Source: Parapedobacter deserti
Lineage (GTDB): Bacteria > Bacteroidota > Bacteroidia > Sphingobacteriales > Sphingobacteriaceae
Reading direction: 5' to 3'
Assembly (NCBI RefSeq): GCF_042646065.1
Contig: NZ_JBHRTA010000008.1
Coordinates: forward strand, 186,001-250,000
DNA: 64,000 nt
Shown here: in pieces, positions 49,762 to 58,783 of the stretch
Layout: each line of letters begins with the position of its first letter
How positions within the stretch are numbered: position 1 is the first letter of the stretch
Translations under genes and position numbers: made by a program
Notes under the pieces: generated by a model
Seen by the model: the letters and a program-made list of their open reading frames with translations, nothing else
Told to the model about the DNA's origin: nothing
Databases searched by the model: none

Positions 49762-50875
49762 TGCCGTGCTGGCGGTACTTACTGGAGTTTATGCGGTGTT
49801 GGTGTGTTATATGCGAGTGGGGTGGGCTGCCTTACCCTTTTTTGCGAGAAAGACAATGCCGCAAACCAAGGTGAGCGTGCTCATCGCCGCGCGTAATGAA
49901 GAGGCTAACATCGGGCGTACGCTAACAGACCTGCTGGCGCAGGATTTTCCCGCGGAGTTGCTGGAAATCATCGTCATCGATGACCATTCTACCGACAACA
50001 CGTCGTCGGTGGTACAGTCTTACGCAGGTCAGGGGGTTAAACTTCTGCAACTGAATGAGTCAGCGCCGCTAAACTCATATAAAAAGAAGGCAATCTCCAG
50101 GGCGATCGAAGCGGCGGCGGGCGAGTTTATCGTCACTACGGATGCCGATTGCCGGATGGGCCGCGACTGGCTTGCAACCATAGTCACGTTTGCTGAAGAA
50201 CACGGCTGTTTTCTGGTATCCGCCCCGGTCTTATATTCGCAGCAGCGAAGTTTTTTCGAAGAGCTGCAGACGCTAGAGTTTCTCTACCTGATCGGGCTTG
50301 GTGCCGCAGGTATCGGAAATGGGTATCCATCCACCTGCAACGGCGCAAACCTCCTCTACCGCCGCGATGTGTTCCATGAAATGGGCGGGTTCAACGGGAT
50401 CGATCACCTTGCTTCTGGCGATGACGAGTTATTTCTGCATAAGGTAGCGGCGCGGTATCCCGATAAAATCGGTTTTTGCAAGTCGCGTGATGCAGTTGTC
50501 TATACCGATGCAAAAAGGACAATTGACGGTTTCATCAGGCAGCGTAGGCGCTGGGCTTCTAAAAGCACCCACTATAAAAATAAGGGCGTGGTTGCTTTGG
50601 GGGTAGCGATATGGTTGTTTAATGCCATGCTGTTGGCATCGGGTGTCTTGTCGGTATTTTACGGAGCGCCTTTGTTGACTGTTTTTTTAATTGCCTTTTT
50701 ATTGAAATTTGCGGTCGAGCTGCTTTTTCTATATCCGCTATGCAGGTTTGCCAAGCGGACGGACTTAATTACCTACCTGCCGCTGCTTACCGTATTGCAT
50801 GTGGTCTATATGGTATACATCGGCATTGTGGGCAATCTGGGCAAATACCAATGGAAGGGACGGCGGGTTAATTAA
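49742..50875 (+). CDS. Glycosyltransferase family 2
   Basis: 377 residues, begins with TTG (49742) inside the upstream gene. The GT-A fold has VSVLIAARNEEANIGRTL, IIVIDDHSTDNT, TTDADCRMG (the DxD) and later RRRWASKSTHY (the RxxRW type). Three or four C-terminal membrane helices follow (about 280-375), as in processive or lipid-anchored enzymes. Coupled to a flippase-like gene it probably transfers sugar onto a lipid carrier. Acceptor and donor unknown. Confidence 0.88.
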   Translation: MATQLISAVLAVLTGVYAVLVCYMRVGWAALPFFARKTMPQTKVSVLIAARNEEANIGRTLTDLLAQDFPAELLEIIVIDDHSTDNTSSVVQSYAGQGVKLLQLNESAPLNSYKKKAISRAIEAAAGEFIVTTDADCRMGRDWLATIVTFAEEHGCFLVSAPVLYSQQRSFFEELQTLEFLYLIGLGAAGIGNGYPSTCNGANLLYRRDVFHEMGGFNGIDHLASGDDELFLHKVAARYPDKIGFCKSRDAVVYTDAKRTIDGFIRQRRRWASKSTHYKNKGVVALGVAIWLFNAMLLASGVLSVFYGAPLLTVFLIAFLLKFAVELLFLYPLCRFAKRTDLITYLPLLTVLHVVYMVYIGIVGNLGKYQWKGRRVN

Positions 50876-51599
50876 CTTTTTCCCGTATCCGTGCCTCAGC
50901 TTGCGCTACCACCTCTTCTGTCGTGAGTCCTTGCGGCTCAATCGGTGTAAGCACTTCCCAAGACATCCGAGTGAAGGTGTTGAGCGGAAAAAAGCCGTAA
51001 CGGACCATTTGCCAGGAGTTGTTGATTGCTACGGGCACCACCAGTACATTCGGAACTTTTTTGAGTATTGTAGCCGCTCCCCCGACATTGAACGGTTTAA
51101 TTATTCCCGTTTTGGATCGCGTGCCTTCGGGAAAGATAAAGGCTGACCAGTTTTTGACTTTCATGTTGTTGGCCAGTTTCAGGATTTCGCCGATGGACTG
51201 TTTTGAGTCCTTCCGGTCGATATTCGCGGCGCCTCCGTGGCGGAGGTTAAATGAGATGCTGGGAATGCCTTTCGTCAGTTCAATTTTGGAAATGAACTTG
51301 CCGTGGTGTTTGCGCAGGAAAAAGATGAGCGGAGGAATGTCGTACATGCTTTGATGATTGGCTATGAAAAGGATGGGCCGGTCCATCGGAAGCTGTTGGT
51401 TATTCTTGAATTTGACCCTGTTGCACAGCACGTAATAGGACGAGAGCAAACACCAGTTAAGCACATCAACACAGTTTTTATGAGCCCTGTATCCTCCCCA
51501 TTTTAGGCAAATCCATTGGATGGGATGAAATACGGTGATGATGATGCCGAAAAGCAGATAAAAAAAGGGGGAGAGGAGGTAACCGAAAAATTTTCTCAT
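50868..51599 (-). CDS. 1-acyl-sn-glycerol-3-phosphate acyltransferase (PlsC family)
   Basis: Start set at ATG 51599 (MRKFFGYLLSPFFYL). The 243 residues have a membrane segment at the N-terminus and the PlsC motifs: ANHQSMYD (HxxxxD, catalytic) and FPEGTRSK. It makes phosphatidic acid from lysophosphatidate; ornithine-lipid acylation is an alternative. It overlaps the stop of the convergent glycosyltransferase gene by 8 bp. Confidence 0.9.
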   Translation of the reverse strand: MRKFFGYLLSPFFYLLFGIIITVFHPIQWICLKWGGYRAHKNCVDVLNWCLLSSYYVLCNRVKFKNNQQLPMDRPILFIANHQSMYDIPPLIFFLRKHHGKFISKIELTKGIPSISFNLRHGGAANIDRKDSKQSIGEILKLANNMKVKNWSAFIFPEGTRSKTGIIKPFNVGGAATILKKVPNVLVVPVAINNSWQMVRYGFFPLNTFTRMSWEVLTPIEPQGLTTEEVVAQAEARIREKVN

Positions 51600-51758
51600 G
51601 TACGATAATGCACCGCTAAAACGTTGAAACCTTGCAAAAAGCCACACTTGCCTGTAACAGACCGGAAGCTTCATTTCGGTGTATAAACAACTTCTTCTGA
51701 TTAAACTGCAAAGATATGATTAATTAGATGTTTCCCAAGCCACTGCGTCAATGGGAAT

Positions 51759-52283
51759 TTAATGAGCTATCGAACGTTCTTTGAAACGTTCCCGGGTGTA
51801 TGTGCCGGGTAGGGCATGGTCGCCTTCTTCAAACCTGAAATTGACGGAGCTGATGCCCGGTAATTCGGTGAATGCATAGGTGGCTTCCAGAAGGTACATT
51901 TGTGCCCCCGATGATCCCATCTGCTGGGTGAGGTACCGGGCATCCGGGATTTGAAGATGGAGAGTATTGTTGGAAACACTGTCTACTTCTATTGTGATTT
52001 CCGGGTAGTTGGTCATCAGCGCTTGGGCAAGGTCATCGGCGGTCAGCAATGCCCGGTCAAAATCGGGGTTTTTTTCGGCGATCAGACGCTCGGAGGTTTC
52101 ATCAAAAGCCGCGATGTAGGGCAGTGCTGGCAACAGCGCCCCCATGTCTTCGGTGATTTCGCCGGCCACGTTGCCAGGTGTTTGCTCCGAATCATTGTCC
52201 CTGTATTCGTTTCTGCAGGAAACAAAGGCGGTCATGATGCACAATGATGCTGCTAATGTGCGGAATAGACTAAATTTTTTCAT
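51759..52283 (-). CDS. Putative lipoprotein, unknown function
   Basis: 174 residues. A lipoprotein signal (MKKFSLFRTLAASLCIMTAF, then VSC) gives Cys22 as the lipidation site. The mature part ends with GAQMYLLEATYAFTELPGIS, resembling the end of GerMN-like domains (TELPGI...V.F...G). The GerMN suggestion is tentative. It lies 21 bp downstream of the SDR gene on the same strand. Confidence 0.55.
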   Translation of the reverse strand: MKKFSLFRTLAASLCIMTAFVSCRNEYRDNDSEQTPGNVAGEITEDMGALLPALPYIAAFDETSERLIAEKNPDFDRALLTADDLAQALMTNYPEITIEVDSVSNNTLHLQIPDARYLTQQMGSSGAQMYLLEATYAFTELPGISSVNFRFEEGDHALPGTYTRERFKERSIAH

Positions 52284-52304
52284 TTTGTTTTATTTAATTT
52301 CATC

Positions 52305-53009
52305 CTATGGGGTGGTTACCGCTACGGGCAAAACCTTCCCGTTGAAAAACTGGTGACCGGTCATCGCGAAACCGGCAATGTATCCGCCCATTTCCGCTGC
52401 CGTTATGGGCGACTTATATGTTGGGAACGCTTTGGCAAGCATTTCTGTTTGTGCTGAACCCAAAGCTAAGCAATTTATTTTGATTGCCTTATCGGCGAGC
52501 TCACCAGCTAAACATTCCGTAAGCGCATGTAGGGCGGCTTTGCTTGCTGAATACGCCGTTAAACCGGAAAACTTCACGGATCCTTGGAATCCGCCCATAC
52601 TGCCAATATTGACAATGTGGCTGCCCGGCGGCATCAGCGGTATCAGGCTCTGTATCATGTTTACATGCCCTATGAAGTTGTGTTGCAGCAATTCTGTAAA
52701 CTCGGCTGCAGACGTGTCTTCAAACGGTTTATTGACGAGCGCACCGGCATTGTTGATCAAGATATCTACCTGGCCAAGTTTTTCATGGATAGACGGTAGT
52801 AGGTTTTCGCGGTAATCGCCATGGACCAAATCAAAGGGCAGGGTGTGCAGAATGCATCCGGGGCTATGCCGGATAGCTGTTTCCCGAAGGGTGTCCAGAC
52901 CGTCTTTTGAACGCGCAATCGCTGCAATACGGTTGTCTGACGTAGCCAATGCAAGGGCGGTTTCAAATCCTATGCCTCTGCTTGCTCCAGTGATCACAAT
53001 ATTTGCCAT
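52305..53009 (-). CDS. SDR family oxidoreductase
   Basis: Start at ATG 53009 (MANIVITGASRGIGFETALA); the frame extends upstream into the neighbour but without homology. 234 residues: TGASRGIG cofactor loop, NNAG, active-site Ser in IGSMGG and Tyr-x-x-x-Lys (YSASKAAL). It is a NAD(P)-dependent dehydrogenase, substrate unknown. It sits 2 bp after the flippase-like gene. Confidence 0.9.
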   Translation of the reverse strand: MANIVITGASRGIGFETALALATSDNRIAAIARSKDGLDTLRETAIRHSPGCILHTLPFDLVHGDYRENLLPSIHEKLGQVDILINNAGALVNKPFEDTSAAEFTELLQHNFIGHVNMIQSLIPLMPPGSHIVNIGSMGGFQGSVKFSGLTAYSASKAALHALTECLAGELADKAIKINCLALGSAQTEMLAKAFPTYKSPITAAEMGGYIAGFAMTGHQFFNGKVLPVAVTTP

Positions 53010-53010
53010 G

Positions 53011-54027
53011 TCATTCGTTTTTGATTGAGTTTGCTTCGTTAGGTTCGTCCTCTTCGTCATCGTTGTCCATTTCAGCTTCCTCTGTTGTGGGCAACCGGTC
53101 CTCGCCCAACCCTTGCGGATGGAAGATGAAATAAGATCCGAATGCCGCCAACGAAGCTGACGTAAGGTAAAACAGCAGGCTGATCAGCAGGGCAAGGTGC
53201 TTGTCCAGATCAAAATATGTTGCTCCAAACACAAACACCATCTCCCGTGCACCGAGCCCGCCTACAGTGAAGGGGACGACCGCTACCAGCGAAGAAAGCA
53301 GAAACATAAACAAATAAGGAGAAAATTTACCTTCGAAACCTAATGCATACAGCAAAAATATGGCGCACAGAACCTGCATGGATTGCGCGCAAAATGCCTT
53401 GATATGTGCCGGGAAAAACCGCTTGCTGTAATCGGAGAAGTACCGGCGGATAATGATATAATAAGCTACCGAACCCAATACAACGACGATGATGGGGACT
53501 TCATTGGGAATCTGGAGGCGAGGGATAAAAATCACCAGCGCCGAGGTGATCAGGCTCAGTGCCCAAAGCCCGCTTAATCGATCGAAGAATACCGCTGATA
53601 GCAATTTCCGGCCCTTAACTTTGAATTTACGGCGCAGAAAGTAAATCTTGTAGCCATCCCCACCGACTCCGCCAGGTAAGAACAGGTTGTAAAAAAGTCC
53701 CAATAAGTACAGCTTAAAGTTGTATCGTTCGGTTAAATTCAACCCTACGCCTTTGAAAAAGCCGTTAAGGCGGGAGGAAGCGATGAGTATCGAACAGCAG
53801 TAGGCCACAAATGCGAGCACGAGAAAGACCGGGCTTGAAGCCAGGATCGTCTGTTTGATGAACTGCCAGAAACTGGGTGGATATCCATCAGATCCGGCGT
53901 TAATGTTTTCGATCGCTGTCTCCCTGTAATCCGCTTCCACCCTGCTGAACACCCAATATAGCGCGGCGGCTGTCACGCCGATCTTGAGCACCGTTTTTGT
54001 AGTCCGCCACATTCTTTTCTGAGACAT
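53011..54027 (-). CDS. Lysylphosphatidylglycerol synthase transmembrane (UPF0104) protein (paralog 2)
   Basis: 338 residues with about eight membrane helices and the family signature NLFLPGGVGGDGYKIYFLRR and PFTVGGLGAREMVFVFGATYF. A charged tail (TTEEAEMDNDDEEDEPNEAN) is at the C-terminus. It resembles the gene at 48787, which is on the other strand. Both probably flip or export lipid-linked material. Confidence 0.87.
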   Translation of the reverse strand: MSQKRMWRTTKTVLKIGVTAAALYWVFSRVEADYRETAIENINAGSDGYPPSFWQFIKQTILASSPVFLVLAFVAYCCSILIASSRLNGFFKGVGLNLTERYNFKLYLLGLFYNLFLPGGVGGDGYKIYFLRRKFKVKGRKLLSAVFFDRLSGLWALSLITSALVIFIPRLQIPNEVPIIVVVLGSVAYYIIIRRYFSDYSKRFFPAHIKAFCAQSMQVLCAIFLLYALGFEGKFSPYLFMFLLSSLVAVVPFTVGGLGAREMVFVFGATYFDLDKHLALLISLLFYLTSASLAAFGSYFIFHPQGLGEDRLPTTEEAEMDNDDEEDEPNEANSIKNE

Positions 54028-54084
54028 GTCGTTTTCGATAACGTCCCAAAGGTATAAAAAAGGTGATGAGTAGCGTAATTTGGC

Positions 54085-54420
54085 TTAGCCGAAAATAATG
54101 GGATACAGTCTTATGTACAGCAAGACCACGTAGGTAATCAAAAGCGCTGTATTCAATGACAGCATCCAGTTCAGATCGGTTTTCTCATACTTATTGCGGA
54201 GGGTAAGGATAAGCAAAGCAAGGAAGCTCAAAAAAAGCAACCCGGGAAATAGGAATGCCCATTTGTTGTCGATGTATACGAAAGTATCACCTAACGGCCT
54301 GGCGGTTTTGTCTTCCAATAAGGCAGGCGCGAAAGCAAACAACAGCGACAACATGAAAAGCCGTACCAATAATTTAGCTGTGAATTTGCTGATGGTATGG
54401 TTTTTGGGGCGGGAAATCAT
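54085..54420 (-). CDS. Small membrane protein, unknown
   Basis: 111 residues with three hydrophobic segments (about 16-35, 50-70, 88-108). DUF1648-like small membrane proteins have this look, but I cannot assign a family. Upstream of the flippase-like gene on the same strand, separated by 57 bp. Confidence 0.55.
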   Translation of the reverse strand: MISRPKNHTISKFTAKLLVRLFMLSLLFAFAPALLEDKTARPLGDTFVYIDNKWAFLFPGLLFLSFLALLILTLRNKYEKTDLNWMLSLNTALLITYVVLLYIRLYPIIFG

Positions 54421-54431
54421 ACAAATCTTAT

Positions 54432-54439
54432 TATCTTTA
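54432..54439 (+). promoter_or_regulatory. -7 element for the lipoprotein gene at 54486
   Basis: TATCTTTA on the plus strand, 47 bases before the ATG. It lies between divergent genes. Confidence 0.45.
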
Positions 54440-54485
54440 CATCACAAAAATACAAATTCATATATCATACAACTGCTTTTCACAG

Positions 54486-55010
54486 ATGAATAAGTCACTA
54501 TTTTTATTTGCCGCACTGTTTTCCGTGTCTGTTTTTTTCATATCCTGCGCTTCGCAACGGGGTGCTGTCGAAGGTTCACCATCTGCTTCGGCGTGGCGCA
54601 GCGGGGTTCGGGGCCAATGGGTTTTACATGCTATAGATAAGGAGAATTTTCCGCCTGCTTATTCGGTTAAGACTGTTTTTGAAGAGGCTCCGGCCGAATG
54701 TTTCATCGGCAGTGTATGGAACCTCCCCAATAACGGCAGGGGCAGCATTACGTTTGATGCCGAGGGGAAGCTTTGTGCCCCCGGTGCCGTGCGCAATATA
54801 GTTTGGTCGATTTATAATCCGGGAAAAGGTAATGGCGACCCCCAGTTCCAGTTTAAAAAAATCTACCCCGGCGACAAGCCGAGCAATGTAACGGCCGGAT
54901 ATCGGCTGGAACTGTCGTATGCTGATGCCGAACACCTGACGCTACGGATGCCTTTAGATTTGGAGGGCAAATCTGGTTACCTGGTATTCAATTTCGAACG
55001 GCTACGGTAA
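54486..55010 (+). CDS. Lipoprotein with a lipocalin-like domain
   Basis: 174 residues. Lipobox ISC (Cys near 21) after a hydrophobic signal. The mature part has VRGQWVLHAIDKENFPPAY, a tryptophan in SVWNLPNNGRGSITFD and a LELSYADAEHLTLRMPL strand, a pattern of the Bacteroidota lipocalin-like family. Function unknown; outer-membrane or periplasm attached. Confidence 0.65.
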   Translation: MNKSLFLFAALFSVSVFFISCASQRGAVEGSPSASAWRSGVRGQWVLHAIDKENFPPAYSVKTVFEEAPAECFIGSVWNLPNNGRGSITFDAEGKLCAPGAVRNIVWSIYNPGKGNGDPQFQFKKIYPGDKPSNVTAGYRLELSYADAEHLTLRMPLDLEGKSGYLVFNFERLR

Positions 55011-55048
55011 CCCGCGTAAAGCTGATTGATCCAATACTTTAAAATTAT

Positions 55049-55576
55049 ATGCATATGAAAGCACGTATGTTATCCTTACTGATCGTCATGGCGACGTCGG
55101 TATTGTCCTTTGCCCAGCAAGACAAAAGCCAGCGGGCCAGTCCGCCGGACAGTACTATCGTTACTACGGAAGATGGCGTTACAATCGCTATACATTACAG
55201 CAAACCGTCCTTGAAAGGGCGACAGCTGGGTGTAGATATCGCACCAGTAGGACAAAGATGGCGTACCGGCGCCAATGAAACCACCACCTTTGAAGTTGAT
55301 CAGGATGTCCTTGTGCAAGGACAACCCTTGCCAGCGGGAAAATACGGTCTACATTCCATTCCTGACGAACACGGCATGACGCTTATCTTCAGCAAGGTAT
55401 GGGACCAGTGGGGTACACGGTATGACGAGTCGGACGACGCATTGCGGGTGACGGCTACCCCGGCGAGCGCCAGGGAATCCATGGAGCAGCTTACCATCAA
55501 CGCTGACAAAAGCGGCACCGTTACGCTGGCTTGGGGAGAATGGAGGGTGCCATTCACCGTAAAAGCCGCTAAGTGA
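55049..55576 (+). CDS. DUF2911 family secreted protein
   Basis: 175 residues. A signal peptide (to about VLSFAQQ) leads into the DUF2911 domain: IAIHYSKPSLKGRQLG, WRTGANETTTFEVD, LPAGKYGLHSIPDEHGMTLIF and a Trp in TLAWGEWRVPFTV. The function of the family is unknown. ATG at 55049 or 55055. A terminator follows (55585). Confidence 0.85.
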   Translation: MHMKARMLSLLIVMATSVLSFAQQDKSQRASPPDSTIVTTEDGVTIAIHYSKPSLKGRQLGVDIAPVGQRWRTGANETTTFEVDQDVLVQGQPLPAGKYGLHSIPDEHGMTLIFSKVWDQWGTRYDESDDALRVTATPASARESMEQLTINADKSGTVTLAWGEWRVPFTVKAAK

Positions 55577-55584
55577 TTCGCTCA

Positions 55585-55642
55585 AGCAGCAAGGAGACAC
55601 CCCAACACTTGTACCGTGAGTAATTTGGGTGTCTCCTTGCTA
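55585..55642 (+). terminator. Strong terminator after the DUF2911 gene
   Basis: agcaaggagacaccc is repeated as its complement gggtgtctccttgct at the other end, with about 20 bases between; the stem is 15 bp. It is followed by an A/T-rich run. Confidence 0.7.
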
Positions 55643-55681
55643 TTTATTGCACAATCTTTTCCGTTATTCTTCCTAAAGTGA

Positions 55682-55689
55682 TACTTTTA
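55682..55689 (+). promoter_or_regulatory. -7 element of the rfbA-gmd unit
   Basis: TACTTTTA, 29 bases before the GTG start at 55718. Confidence 0.45.
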
Positions 55690-55717
55690 TCCGCTGTGTT
55701 TTATTAAATTTGATAAA

Positions 55718-56593
55718 GTGAAAGGTATTATATTAGCTGGGGGCTCGGGGACACGACTGCACCCGTTAACTTTGGCAGTCAGCAAGCAGCTGATGCCGGT
55801 CTATGACAAGCCCATGATTTATTATCCGCTGTCTACATTGATGCTGGCAGGCATCCGCGAGGTGTTGATCATTTCCACCCCTCACGATCTTCCAGCATTC
55901 CAAAAGCTGTTGGGAGATGGCTCACAGTTGGGGTGTTCGTTCTCCTACGCAGTGCAGGAGCAACCCAATGGGCTTGCACAGGCATTCGTGATCGGGGAGT
56001 CATTTGTGGGTAAGGAGAAAGTCGCGCTGATACTTGGTGACAATATTTTCCACGGCGAGGGCCTGTCCCGTCTGCTTCAGCACAGTGCGGATCCGGACGG
56101 AGGAGTGGTGTTTGCCTATCCTGTATCCGACCCTGAGCGTTATGGTGTGGTTGAATTTGACGAAAGCCGCAATGTGGTTTCAATTGAGGAAAAGCCGGCC
56201 CGGCCGAAATCAAATTATGCGGTTCCGGGGTTGTATTTCTATGATAACTCCGTGATTGAGATCGCCAAGAGTATCCGGCCTTCGGCACGAGGCGAATATG
56301 AGATTACTGACGTAAACAAGGCATATCTTCAAGCGGGACGCCTGAAGGTGGGGGTATTTAGCCGTGGAACCGCATGGCTTGATACAGGTACATTTACGTC
56401 GCTCATGCAAGCGGGGCAGTTCGTTCAGGTCATCGAAGAGCGGCAGGGGCTGAAGATCGGATGCATTGAGGAGGTGGCTTACCGGATGGGGTTCATTGAT
56501 GGACAGCAACTGGAAACTGTTGCTCGCCCATTGATGAAAAGCGGATACGGGCAATACCTGTTAGCATCTGTGTTAAAGAAAGCAGTTGATTGA
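55718..56593 (+). CDS. rfbA: Glucose-1-phosphate thymidylyltransferase
   Basis: 291 residues from a GTG start. GGSGTRLHPLT (nucleotide-binding signature), DKPMIYYPLSTLMLAGI, LGDNIF and RGTAWLDTGTF are typical of RfbA/RmlA. It makes dTDP-glucose from dTTP and glucose-1-phosphate. The other dTDP-rhamnose genes (rfbB, C, D) are not in the window. Confidence 0.93.
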   Translation: MKGIILAGGSGTRLHPLTLAVSKQLMPVYDKPMIYYPLSTLMLAGIREVLIISTPHDLPAFQKLLGDGSQLGCSFSYAVQEQPNGLAQAFVIGESFVGKEKVALILGDNIFHGEGLSRLLQHSADPDGGVVFAYPVSDPERYGVVEFDESRNVVSIEEKPARPKSNYAVPGLYFYDNSVIEIAKSIRPSARGEYEITDVNKAYLQAGRLKVGVFSRGTAWLDTGTFTSLMQAGQFVQVIEERQGLKIGCIEEVAYRMGFIDGQQLETVARPLMKSGYGQYLLASVLKKAVD

Positions 56594-56595
56594 TC

Positions 56596-57735
56596 ATGTC
56601 GAAGGTAGCTTTGATAACCGGTATAACCGGACAAGACGGGGCCTATCTGGCCGAGTTTCTGTTGAAGCGGGGGTATCGTGTCCATGGACTGAAGCGGAGG
56701 AGTTCCCTGTTCAACACTGAACGCATTGACCATCTTTATCAGGACCCCCACGAGTCCGACCGCCACTTTACACTTCACTACGGTGACCTCACCGACGCAA
56801 CAAACCTCATCCGAATCATTCAGGAAACGCAGCCGGACGAAATCTACAACCTGGCGGCGCAAAGCCACGTGAAAGTCAGTTTTGATACCCCCGAATATAC
56901 GGCAAATGCAGACGGCCTCGGGACACTCAGGATACTGGAGGCCATCCGCTTGCTCGGCCTCGGCGAGAAGTGTCGTTTTTATCAGGCTGCGACGTCAGAA
57001 CTGTATGGATTGGTGCAGGAAGTGCCTCAAAGCGAGAAAACTCCCTTTTATCCTAGAAGTCCTTATGCCGTAGCCAAATTGTATGCCTATTGGATTACCG
57101 TCAATTACCGTGAAGCGTATCGCCTTTACGCATGCAACGGCATTCTTTTCAACCACGAAAGTCCGGTGCGCGGCGAAACATTCGTCACACGCAAAGTCAC
57201 GCGGGCAGCTGCACGCATAGCACTAGGTTTGCAGGATAAGCTGTACCTCGGAAACCTCTCGGCACAGCGTGACTGGGGCCATGCGAAAGATTACGTAGAA
57301 GCCATGTGGTTAATGCTCCAGCAGGAAAAGCCGGAAGACTATGTAATAGCCACGGGCGTTACCACGACGGTACGCGATTTCGTGCAACTTAGCTTTGCTG
57401 AACTGGGGATAGAAGTCGCATTCAGCGGAAAGGGCGAGCTGGAAAAAGGCGTGGTGGTCGACGCGGATGAGCGACGACTCAATGAGCTGGGCATCAACCC
57501 GGGTAACATCAAGTTCGGGCAGACTGTTGTTAACGTAGACCCCGCTTACTACAGGCCTACCGAAGTAGACCTCCTCATCGGCGATGCCTCCAAAGCACGG
57601 GCGAGGTTGGGGTGGGCGCCAAAATATGACCTTCATGCGCTCGTGCAGGATATGGTGCACGCTGATTTGCACCTCATGCGAAAAGATGAATACCTAAAAA
57701 TGGGCGGCTTCGGTACCCTGAACTACCTTGAGTAA
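56596..57735 (+). CDS. gmd: GDP-mannose 4,6-dehydratase
   Basis: ATG 56596, 2 bp after the rfbA stop. 379 residues: ALITGITGQDGAYLAEFLL (Rossmann), AQSHVKVSFDTPEYTANADG, and the catalytic Tyr-Lys pair in YPRSPYAVAKLYAYWI. It makes GDP-4-keto-6-deoxymannose, precursor of fucose and related sugars. The coupling with rfbA suggests a shared polysaccharide role. Confidence 0.95.
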   Translation: MSKVALITGITGQDGAYLAEFLLKRGYRVHGLKRRSSLFNTERIDHLYQDPHESDRHFTLHYGDLTDATNLIRIIQETQPDEIYNLAAQSHVKVSFDTPEYTANADGLGTLRILEAIRLLGLGEKCRFYQAATSELYGLVQEVPQSEKTPFYPRSPYAVAKLYAYWITVNYREAYRLYACNGILFNHESPVRGETFVTRKVTRAAARIALGLQDKLYLGNLSAQRDWGHAKDYVEAMWLMLQQEKPEDYVIATGVTTTVRDFVQLSFAELGIEVAFSGKGELEKGVVVDADERRLNELGINPGNIKFGQTVVNVDPAYYRPTEVDLLIGDASKARARLGWAPKYDLHALVQDMVHADLHLMRKDEYLKMGGFGTLNYLE

Positions 57736-57821
57736 ACCCCTGTCTGTTGCCAGAAACCACGTTGGAACAGTTTTTGCATATAAGTTAAATGTGTGTAAGG
57801 GAGGAGTTTGCTGTATAAGCC

Positions 57822-58757
57822 ATGCAAGAATTAGATACAATGCGGGAAACGGGTACGGTGTCCAAGCCTGAAGAATTACGGAAGGATTCTACCAAGATTT
57901 ATTTCTTTGTGGTTGCTATATTGGCGCTGCTCGCGACCAACGTGTATTTTTATATCAAATATAAGAACACCGGGGAAAGGGTTTATGAACTGGCAAGTGA
58001 AAAGGTGAGCATGCAAGCCGAGGTAGACCGTATTGAAGCCGAGCTGGACCGAGTAGCCGACGAAAAGCTTGAATTGAGTACCTCCCTGCAAGCAGCACGG
58101 GATAGTGTGCGGAGCACGATTGCCGAACTTAGGCTCCAACTGGCACAGAACAACCTCACACAGGAGCAGTTGGTCAATGCCCAGCAAGAAATAGGGCAGC
58201 TGAAATTGCAAGTATCAAAGTACACGGCTTCGGTGGAAAACCTGCAAAAGCAAAATGCACAGTTGGTGTCGGAAACGAATGAGTTGAAGCAGGAGGTATC
58301 ATCGTCTTTTGACCGGGTTGCTGAGCTTGAAGAGCAAAACATGAACCTTGCCGACAAGGTGCGGCAGGCATCGGCACTGAAGGTGTCAGGGATGTCCATC
58401 ACCGGTGTCCGGCAGCGCGGTGACAAGGAAAGTGTCGAAACCCGTGCCCGCCGTGTCGACAAATTTAGAATCAACTTCACGATTGCTGACAATCCGCTGG
58501 CAGAAACGGGGATGCACGATATTTACCTGCGGGTGATAGACCCAAACGGCAACCTCCGCACCGCAGATAATGGGCTGTTCGAGGTAGACGGCAATCAAAT
58601 CCAGTACACGTACAAAACAGCGATCGACTTCGCAAACGACGGTGCCGCTTATACCATCGAATGGCAGGATACCAAGCCTTTCCAAAAAGGCACTTACACT
58701 ATTCTGCTATATGCGGATAACTCCGTAATGGGCCAGAACAGTGCTGTATTGAAATAA
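57822..58757 (+). CDS. Membrane-anchored coiled-coil protein
   Basis: 311 residues. A cytoplasmic N-terminus (about 25 residues), one membrane helix (27-46), a long coiled coil (about 55-190; repeated heptads such as LASEKVSMQAEVDRIEAELD) and a C-terminal beta-rich domain (205-311; FRINFTIADNPLAETG, TIEWQDTKPFQKGTYTILLY). No family name known to me. The C-terminal part is conserved in Bacteroidota and may bind envelope components. Confidence 0.6.
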   Translation: MQELDTMRETGTVSKPEELRKDSTKIYFFVVAILALLATNVYFYIKYKNTGERVYELASEKVSMQAEVDRIEAELDRVADEKLELSTSLQAARDSVRSTIAELRLQLAQNNLTQEQLVNAQQEIGQLKLQVSKYTASVENLQKQNAQLVSETNELKQEVSSSFDRVAELEEQNMNLADKVRQASALKVSGMSITGVRQRGDKESVETRARRVDKFRINFTIADNPLAETGMHDIYLRVIDPNGNLRTADNGLFEVDGNQIQYTYKTAIDFANDGAAYTIEWQDTKPFQKGTYTILLYADNSVMGQNSAVLK

Positions 58758-58783
58758 TCTTTCTTATTTATTTTTGTAAGTCG

